Origin: Hyphodiscus hymeniophilus
Lineage: Eukaryota; Ascomycota; Leotiomycetes; Helotiales; Hyphodiscaceae
DNA: 64,000 nt
Direction: 5' to 3'
Assembly: GCA_016508695.1 (NCBI GenBank)
Contig: VNKQ01000015.1
Span: 1,302,001-1,366,000, forward strand
Below are positions 57,238 through 64,000 of the stretch, in pieces. The notes under the pieces are model-generated. The model worked only from the letters and a program-made list of their open reading frames with translations. It did no database searches and was not told the origin of the DNA. Numbering within the stretch: position 1 is the first letter of the stretch; each line of letters opens with the position of its first letter. A program made the position numbers and the translations under genes.

Positions 57238-60200
57238 TTACTGTCTAATGATCTTAAAATCCTCCCTGTCTATTCTGCCTTTGTCGCAAAGACTCCGGAA
57301 AACGCTGTTTTGGGTCTCCCACAACTGGAACGGCTCTCCGAACTCAACGATACGCCCCTGCTCCAGAACGCAGACTTTGTCGTAATCGACGATAGTGTTG
57401 AGCCGGTGGGCAATGGTGAGTACCGTTTGTCCCGCGAATGCATCGACGATAACCTGCTGGATACGACCGTCCGTCTCAAGGTCGACGGATGAGGTTGCCT
57501 CATCGAAGATGATGATGCGACTATTACGGATGAGCGCTCGAGCGACTGTTATCAGCTGCCTCTGGCCTTGCGAGAAATTGGCTCCACGTTCGTCGACGGA
57601 GGCATCGAGGTGAAAGTGTGTATCGGTCTGACTGCTGTATAGGCCGACACGGCGTAAAACATCCCATAATGCTAGGTCTTCGTGCTGGCCTAATGGATCA
57701 AGGTTTGACCGGACAGTACCTTGGAAGAGATGCGGGTCCTGCGGAACGATAGAGATACGGGATCGCAGCTGGTTCAACGGGATTTGAGCAATATCGATGT
57801 CGTCAATCGTGATAGTTCCACCACAGAGCTCCACGAGCCGGAAAAGAGAAGTAGAGATTGAGGACTTGCCCGCTCCTGTCCTCCCGACGATGCCAACTTT
57901 CTCACCACCGCGAATGTTCAAATTAAGGCCATGGAGTACGAGCGGGAGCCCCGGGCGATATCGCAGCTGCACGTTAGCCATGATGATCTCGCCACGCTGT
58001 GGCCAGGAGCTTGGGACTGTCACATGCTTTTGGCCTGGCAATTGCTGCAACGATGTTTCTTGGGGTAGGGCTGTACCATATTCATATAGCCGTTCCGTCG
58101 AGATCATCGCATTTTCGACTTCGGATAGCTGACGAACGGCTAGCTGCATCATCTGTGTGATGGATATGGAGTATGACAGAACCAGACCTGAAACACTTGG
58201 CTCCACATAATCACGCAGTATCACGACCAGTAGTCCGAGAATCGTTACTGTCAGAATTGCCACGATATCTAGCCGGCACGTCACCCAACGCTGGTTGCTT
58301 AACGTGAGGAAGTAGGCTGAGTCCATGTCGTCGATAGCCTCGTGTATTCTGTGAACCATCTGGTCCTGCACTCCGTATGCGCGTATGGTTGGAATTCCAG
58401 TGATAGATTCTCCAAACCGAGCGAACATGATGCCGCGTAATGTAGCATCGTAGCGCTTCAGTTGTGTCGCCGACGATCGGTAATAAGCCGTTGCATACAC
58501 AAAAGCAGCAGCGAGGAAGGGTAGCGCAACCAAAAACCAGTGAAAGTAGACGCAGAGAAGCACGATGATGCTAGTGACGATTGTCACCGTATACATAAAC
58601 ATACGAACAGCGTCGGGCAGTTGATTGTCCATCACCTCGACATCGCGCGAGAGGCGGTTCATCATTCGACCCAGCGGCTGCGTGTCGTGGAAAGACATTG
58701 GCGCTTGCGTCACGTGTTTCATCGCAGAGTCGACCATTTTTCGCGAGGACCGACCCGCGAGGATTGAGATACCTGCCCCAAAAGAGAAGAGCATGACGGT
58801 CTGTAGGAGGGCGATGCAAACGTACAAAGCTATGTAAGTGTCTCTCTTCAGGTCGAATCGATTGGATATCCACCATGAGAGCCAGATACTCGTCAGCGCG
58901 TTTGTGCCTTGAGCGAGAATGAGCAGTGTGATGGCCATCAAGCCGTAGACAGGACTGCCAGAAGATTGTATGTAGTTGCTGACGATCTTCCACGACAGGC
59001 TGCCAACAGCCCTCTCTTCCTCTCTCACAAGTAGTCCGTCTCCTGCAGGTAAAGGAGCTTCAGACTTCACCACTTGTGCGTCCCGTGGTACTTTGTCTTC
59101 TTCCGTTGAGTCATCTTGCTGTTGTACTTTCACGAATGCGCGGAATTCAGGATCGGCATCAAACAGATCGGTCCAAGTACCGTGAGCCTTGATATGGCCG
59201 TCCTGGAGCCACAAGATCTTGTCGCAGCGGCTTAGGACATGGAGCTGGTGCGTCGAAAGAATTCGTGTCTTGCCTTTGAGCATGCCGCATATTGCATGCT
59301 CGAAGATATGCCTCCCAACATGGGCATCGACGGCTGAAAGTGGATCGTCCATAAGAATGATGTCGCGATCTGCGTACATGGCACGAGCGAGGTTGACGCG
59401 CTGCTGCTGACCGCCACTCAAGTTGACCCCGCGCTCACCAATCTCTGTCTCCTCGCCAGCTGGGAGCGTTTCCAGGTCAGGTCCAAGGGAGCATGCCTTC
59501 ACTACCTCGTTGTAGCGTTCGTGATCAAGTGGCTGGTCGAAAATGATGTTCTGCTTCAGCGTGGCGTTTTGAATCCATGCTTGCTGAGGGCAGTATGCTC
59601 GCGAAGATGCACCAAGGGTGACATGGCCTTCTGTCTTGCGCATTTCGTCGGCAAGTGCGCAGAGCAATGATGTCTTACCTGCCCCAACAGAGCCGACGAC
59701 GGCCAGGAGCTCACCTCGTTGAACCTCAAAGTTGATATTGTCGAGTGAGAAAAGCCTCTCGGAGCCTGAATAAGAGTCTTTCTCAGATGCTTTTTTCTCC
59801 CACACGAAAGTTGCGTTCTCCACGTTAATGGCTGCCTCAGCTGTTTTATCCCACGTGATGTGCTCCTCCTGCTCTTCTGCCGTCAAGAAGTCGCTCAGAC
59901 GGCCAACTGCAGACAACGCATCTGCAAGCTGTCCAATTACGAGTGGAAGGAGATTGAAAGGCACTCGTAATGCTGTGAATAAGGCCATGGACGAGAAGAT
60001 CACGGACGTCAATAGAGCGTGACCAGTCGTGGCGTAGACGATAATCGAGAACATAGCTGCGAAGATAGGAAGTGCAATCGACAGTGCATTGAGGGCGTTG
60101 CGGGTGGTATTGAGTTTGATTACCATGTTGACTTCTTTAGTCCGCAAAGCCGCGAGTCTCTGGAGAAACGAGCCCTCCCAAGCATTGTATTTGATGAAAC

Positions 60201-61194
60201 GCACCGATGCGAGAACTTCTTGGGTAAGTGAAACCCGAGTGTCGGTGACTTCGTTGATGATTTTTCGACGCTTGATCAAGGACTTGAGGGCAAACGTGAG
60301 TACGGTAATACCAACCAACAGTGTTCCGAATCCGACGATAGCAGAGTACGTGAGGTTGAGCAAAAGCAGCGCGAAAGCCAAGAAGATTTGGAGAGGGGCG
60401 CTCCAGATGAGATGAAACATGCCCGCTGCTGTGTCGATACGGCCTACATCAGACGACATCAAGGTCGTGATCCGTCCGTTCGTATAGCCTTTGTCGCTGT
60501 CATTTTTTGCTGCGTCTTCCTTTTCCTCGTTTGTGTTCCCAGCTCGCGCACGTGTCGAGAGCATCAAGGACTTCTTGAAAAGGACTGCAATCAGCACCGT
60601 TCTTGCTTGGGCGCCCACCATGAAGCCATGGTAGATGAATTGGTTCGTTCCGACACTCTGAACAAGTTGCATCCCCAAAATACCGAAAACATATCCCATT
60701 CCTACTCCTACCGGTGGACCCTGGCTAGGCATTGCCCCAACAGCTTTTTTGGCTTTGTAGGCGGCCGTGACATAGTCGAGGAGGTACTTCAGAGTGAAGG
60801 GGATCATGACTTGGCTCACCGAAGCCGCGAAGAGCCAAGCAGCGCCGACCCAGAACTCGCGTTTGAAGGTGTCGTGGAGGGCTGCAAGGAGTGCATGTTT
60901 GTGATGTTCTTGAACATGTTTACTGAATGCATCGTTGAATTGTTGCTCGAGAGATCTTACGCTACGCTTCGGATTCACGAGCCAGATGTCGTTCTTCTCC
61001 AAAGTCCTTCGATGGCTGGTCACGATCATCGGTGTCATCCAATCGAAAGTGAGCCGGCTAAACCAACCAGCCTGATATTCTGGACATGTTTGGCGCTCCG
61101 ATGGGACTTCCTGAATTCGCCCATATTGCACAGGATCAAGATACTGATACCAAGAACGTCCCGAGTTCCCTGGCTTTTCATTTTCATTGTCCAT
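57238..61194 (-). CDS. MRP/ABCC-type ABC exporter (YOR1-like)
   Basis: A single uninterrupted frame of 1318 residues from ATG at 61194. The layout is TMD1-NBD1-TMD2-NBD2, with no TMD0. NBD1 has Walker A VVGSVGAGKTSLL (about residue 500), signature LSGGQQQRVNLARAM and Walker B DIILMDDPLSAVDAHVGR. NBD2 has Walker A VGRTGAGKSSIS (about residue 1100), signature FSQGQRQLITVARAL (degenerate first part) and Walker B IIIFDEATSSVD. The N-terminus carries QAGWFSRLTFDWMTPM, as in Yor1-type transporters. These plasma-membrane pumps export organic anions and drugs. An intronless gene of almost 4 kb is unusual beside intron-rich neighbours. It might reflect retroposition or transfer, though many fungal ABCC genes have few introns. 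Confidence 0.95.
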   Translation of the reverse strand: MDNENEKPGNSGRSWYQYLDPVQYGRIQEVPSERQTCPEYQAGWFSRLTFDWMTPMIVTSHRRTLEKNDIWLVNPKRSVRSLEQQFNDAFSKHVQEHHKHALLAALHDTFKREFWVGAAWLFAASVSQVMIPFTLKYLLDYVTAAYKAKKAVGAMPSQGPPVGVGMGYVFGILGMQLVQSVGTNQFIYHGFMVGAQARTVLIAVLFKKSLMLSTRARAGNTNEEKEDAAKNDSDKGYTNGRITTLMSSDVGRIDTAAGMFHLIWSAPLQIFLAFALLLLNLTYSAIVGFGTLLVGITVLTFALKSLIKRRKIINEVTDTRVSLTQEVLASVRFIKYNAWEGSFLQRLAALRTKEVNMVIKLNTTRNALNALSIALPIFAAMFSIIVYATTGHALLTSVIFSSMALFTALRVPFNLLPLVIGQLADALSAVGRLSDFLTAEEQEEHITWDKTAEAAINVENATFVWEKKASEKDSYSGSERLFSLDNINFEVQRGELLAVVGSVGAGKTSLLCALADEMRKTEGHVTLGASSRAYCPQQAWIQNATLKQNIIFDQPLDHERYNEVVKACSLGPDLETLPAGEETEIGERGVNLSGGQQQRVNLARAMYADRDIILMDDPLSAVDAHVGRHIFEHAICGMLKGKTRILSTHQLHVLSRCDKILWLQDGHIKAHGTWTDLFDADPEFRAFVKVQQQDDSTEEDKVPRDAQVVKSEAPLPAGDGLLVREEERAVGSLSWKIVSNYIQSSGSPVYGLMAITLLILAQGTNALTSIWLSWWISNRFDLKRDTYIALYVCIALLQTVMLFSFGAGISILAGRSSRKMVDSAMKHVTQAPMSFHDTQPLGRMMNRLSRDVEVMDNQLPDAVRMFMYTVTIVTSIIVLLCVYFHWFLVALPFLAAAFVYATAYYRSSATQLKRYDATLRGIMFARFGESITGIPTIRAYGVQDQMVHRIHEAIDDMDSAYFLTLSNQRWVTCRLDIVAILTVTILGLLVVILRDYVEPSVSGLVLSYSISITQMMQLAVRQLSEVENAMISTERLYEYGTALPQETSLQQLPGQKHVTVPSSWPQRGEIIMANVQLRYRPGLPLVLHGLNLNIRGGEKVGIVGRTGAGKSSISTSLFRLVELCGGTITIDDIDIAQIPLNQLRSRISIVPQDPHLFQGTVRSNLDPLGQHEDLALWDVLRRVGLYSSQTDTHFHLDASVDERGANFSQGQRQLITVARALIRNSRIIIFDEATSSVDLETDGRIQQVIVDAFAGQTVLTIAHRLNTIVDYDKVCVLEQGRIVEFGEPFQLWETQNSVFRSLCDKGRIDREDFKIIRQ

Positions 61195-62602
61195 CCTGTT
61201 TGCGGAATATCGGCTTCCAAAGTCAGAGGCTGTGTCGCCTGGCGTAGGACTTCAAAGAGAAAGAGGGATGGGGCAGAAAGTATGGCCCTCGGGGGTAACG
61301 AAATACGCTACTCATTCGTCTTTGAAGACTCAAAGATTGACCACTGTATTATACGTAATATCGGCTAGTCACAATCGCACATCGGAAAGGCATGCTTCGC
61401 GTATCCTACTTGCTTCTTACAGAGGATACATACAATGCTTCGTACATGGTACTAAGGATAATCTCAGAGGCTTAAGCCTTCCAGCTGCGGTACAGCTACC
61501 AGACCACCGCCCCTGCGGCTCAGCAGAAATCACCGGCTGGGATCGGTTGCCAGGAATGAGCTTCCGCCTCTGCCTCCTTGTGTCCCCCTCCCAGTCTAGC
61601 GCCGCCTTCACTTTTTGAGACGATACTTACTGTGTAGGGTATGCAGAAACTGGTAAAATTGACATAAGCTTATTACCATCGAAATTGCACCCTGGCTTCC
61701 TGCTGCAGAATTCCACCAAAGCTCGTACACGCTTACATCTCATGCTTGGCTTTCTAGAAGCTGTATGTTCTAGCAGGGAGCAGCTGCATGTCGGACAGGG
61801 AATGTACGGCATCTCGGATCCATTGCGGGACGGTGGACCAGCACCCTGGGGATCTCGGTGGAGAGCCGCGTACCATCAGACGGACTCGGAGGATACAAGC
61901 ACCGACGCCGCGACGGGAGCGTCCGTGCAATGGCGGTGGGATGGCTTTTGGTGGTACAGGGGCTAGCGGGAAATGGAATACTACCCAAACGCCTCATGAC
62001 GGCATGTTGAAGTCTGTTTCAACAACAAACAACCACCAAACGATAGACCACGCCTTTTACCATGTAATTAAGTGTGAACGTGGAGGACAGACTACTATTA
62101 TCATTATGTCGATGATGTGAGAACTTGAATGGTGCAGGTGAGATTATGAAATTAGGCAGCCCCTCAGGCATCGTATTTACGAGAACTACTTACTTATGAG
62201 CCACCCAGTAAGCAGAGAGACCAGATCTCGTAAGTGTCTCAACGGAAGTCTCCATCCTTGGTCTGTCTCCATTGGCGCCAGCGCTTTGTAGAATTGTTCA
62301 GTAGAAAAGTTCTCTGGCTGATGAATCTCGATCTCGGCATCTCCGTGGACTCTTCGATGTGAGATGGACATCACTACAGTAATTTTGTACTGGCTAATTC
62401 TGGTGCATAAGATTCTCTGAAGAATGGTTCAAAAACACGTAGGTAGAGGTCACGCACAGTTTCACGGGAATTGCTCATTTAAATGGAAATATTCTTGACT
62501 AGGATTGTACGTATACTTCAATTCAAATTTGAGTCCTGAATCACCAAATTTTCCTAACCAGCCGAAAGGTTATTCTACCACAAAGGAGACCATCTCAGTC
62601 AA
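61195..62602. other. Intergenic, with weak minus-strand coding signals
   Basis: A minus-strand frame at 62186-62374 (MSISHRRVHGDAEIEI, then QFYKALAPMETDQGWRLPLR) ends at a good donor (ATAA|GTAAGTAG). A Cys-bearing frame at 61627-61812 (CPTCSC...CKRVRALVEFC) lies downstream, so a small spliced gene is possible, but I could not close the frame or recognise a family. Nothing else is supported. Confidence 0.35.
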
Positions 62603-64000
62603 TCACATGACGAGACCTGTAAACACCTGCTGAGGGCGCCAAAGTATAGTACTCTGTCCCATGGATTCTTTCCAGTGTGCCATAGCACCGCCCATGCGCG
62701 ACATGACCGCCATTGCCACAATAGTATCTGTCTCGAATCCCAGAGACGAGTAAAGCAGAGCACCGTATAGATCAGCATTCGCCTTGAGGTTACGGCTTGT
62801 GAAATAGGGATCGTTGCTTGCAACGCGGTCAATCTCGAGCGCCACCTTCAGGAAGGGAAGTTCGTCCAACTTGTCATCCGTGGCGTATTCTGTGATCATC
62901 TCACGAATATAATGGGTGCGAGGGTCAACCACTTTGTAGATGCGGTGACCATAGCCGAACAGGCGCTGCTTTCTGGCTTTGACGGCCCCGATGAGTGCAG
63001 GCACGTTCTCGGGCGTGCCAATTTGCTGGAATCCCCTGTAGGCGAGATCGATGGCACCTGTGCAGATTGATCAGAATCTTTTCGTCTAAAAGTTACTCGA
63101 GAGAATGATCACATACCTCCATGAAGAGGCCCATAAGCAGATACAATGCCTGCAATAGAAGCGGAGATGGGATCTGTCAAAGTTGACGAGGCGTGTAACA
63201 TGGCTGCAGTCGAGTTGGTCATCTCGTGATCAGCATACAGAATCCACAAGCGCTTCAAACACCCCTCTACTCGGCGACTGGGCTTGCCATCTTCATCCAC
63301 ATGGCCCATCATCAGCAGAATGTTGCCGATAAACGAGCCGCTGGGGTCTGCAGGCGTAAGTGGTTTGCCACGTTTGTGGCAGTACACAGCAGCGATTGTC
63401 GTAGCTGCTGCTGCAAGAGTTCGGACGACGGCTGCATCTACGGCGGCCATCCTGCCATGATAGTGGGGCTTCGCACTGCTGTGCAACGCCTGGGAGCCTT
63501 CATCAACGGCTGCATAGGCGCTGAGACCAGCGAGGATCATTGCGGATGTTGACGATTTTGGACTGGTCGCTGTGGTTAGCAAGGGTTGCCACGCTTTGAT
63601 CGCAGTGAGTCAGAGACACGCTTACTCGAATGCTTGAATGACTTGCTTGACAACCTCAGGCACTTTTGTCATCTCTTCAGACAAGGCTCTGCGGAACGTC
63701 TCCTTCTCCTCTGGGGTGGGCAGGTGACTGAAGACTAGGAGGTGAAGGACTTCTTCATAGTCGTTATTCTCGAACAGATGGTCAATTGACTGGTCACGAT
63801 ACTGTATACGACCACGCGGCGCATCACTATGTATTGAGAGTCAGCACCGAAAGGCGTGATTACTTGGGACCAACTAACATGTATGTTATAGAGGATTCAA
63901 TGCAAGCTGTATTGAGAAATCCCCGGTCCAAGACTGTCAATCCAGCCTCGGAAGTATCCGCTGGGTTTGACTTGCCACTCGGTGGGACGATTGAGCGGAA
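62603..64000 (-). CDS. Citrate-synthase-family enzyme (5' end outside the window)
   Basis: Minus-strand exons: edge-63879, 63826-63626, 63562-63117 and 63057-62603, at least 407 residues. Family blocks in order are TVLDRGFLNTACIESSITYID, RGRIQYRDQSIDHLFE, LILYADHEMTNST-type (here LWILYADHEMTNSTAAM), PLHGGAIDLAYR (catalytic His), KQRLFGYGHRIYK (second His) and NADLYGALLYSSLG (catalytic Asp). All three catalytic residues are kept. The enzyme condenses an acyl-CoA with oxaloacetate. The short linear form (no long TIM-like insert) and the YADHEM block resemble the second fungal citrate synthase group, which includes 2-methylcitrate and alkylcitrate synthases, so the substrate may not be acetyl-CoA. 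The third exon begins at GACCAG|T, the only acceptor keeping phase with the GTAAGC donor. Confidence 0.88.

Noticed and set aside
58571..58993. 140-codon minus-strand frame and several plus-strand frames inside the ABC transporter
   Set aside because: All overlap the conserved transporter frame and are shadows.
1..64000. CRISPR arrays, prophage or bacterial-type operons
   Set aside because: The genes are spliced eukaryotic genes; no regularly spaced direct repeats with unique spacers were seen. The exon array has diverged coding repeats, not spacers.

Overview
The window reads as nuclear DNA of a filamentous ascomycete (Pezizomycotina). Genes are split by short introns of about 50-90 bp with GT(A/G)AGT-type donors and (C/T)AG acceptors. 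Gene families typical of that group are present: GT15/KTR mannosyltransferase, Asl1-type GH128, a HET-domain protein, a DUF3716 protein and an MRP-type ABC transporter. A finer placement such as Leotiomycetes is only a guess. Coding regions below are hand-spliced exon models whose phases were checked. In-frame TTG or GTG codons were not accepted as starts.

Layout. 1-12.4 kb: UNC93-like transporter, GPI-type cell-surface protein, GH128 hydrolase (minus), DUF3716 protein, a conserved fungal protein of unknown role, and a single-pass membrane protein with a lectin-like outer part. 12.4-18.5 kb: gene-poor, with simple repeats, one small conserved-looking gene (minus) and a relic of a mitochondrial-type tRNA-Leu(UAA). 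18.5-33.5 kb: a multi-pass membrane protein, an aquaporin (minus), a KTR mannosyltransferase (minus) sharing a short divergent promoter with a gamma-tubulin complex gene, an aromatic aminotransferase and methylenetetrahydrofolate reductase. 33.5-38.4 kb: a possible two-helix membrane protein interrupted by TGA, then the most unusual locus of the window: a minus-strand gene made of twelve tandem copies of a Myb/homeodomain-like helical module, each on its own phase 1-1 exon. Several copies carry decayed splice sites and one carries a one-base frameshift. 41.2-51.4 kb: APC-family permease, MCT-type MFS transporter, PQ-loop protein (minus) and FGAM synthase. 53-64 kb: a divergent aspartokinase with a GC-AG intron, a HET protein, an intronless MRP-type ABC transporter (minus) and a citrate-synthase-family enzyme running off the right edge (minus).

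How the genes fit together. Most of the set is housekeeping: one-carbon and methionine metabolism (MTHFR), purine synthesis (FGAM synthase), aromatic amino acids (aminotransferase), protein mannosylation and wall glucan (KTR, GH128), and microtubule nucleation (GCP5-like). The right end has an accessory character: an unusual aspartokinase, an exporter, a HET protein and a citrate-synthase-like enzyme. It could be the edge of a specialised-metabolism region, but no PKS, NRPS or terpene synthase is visible here.
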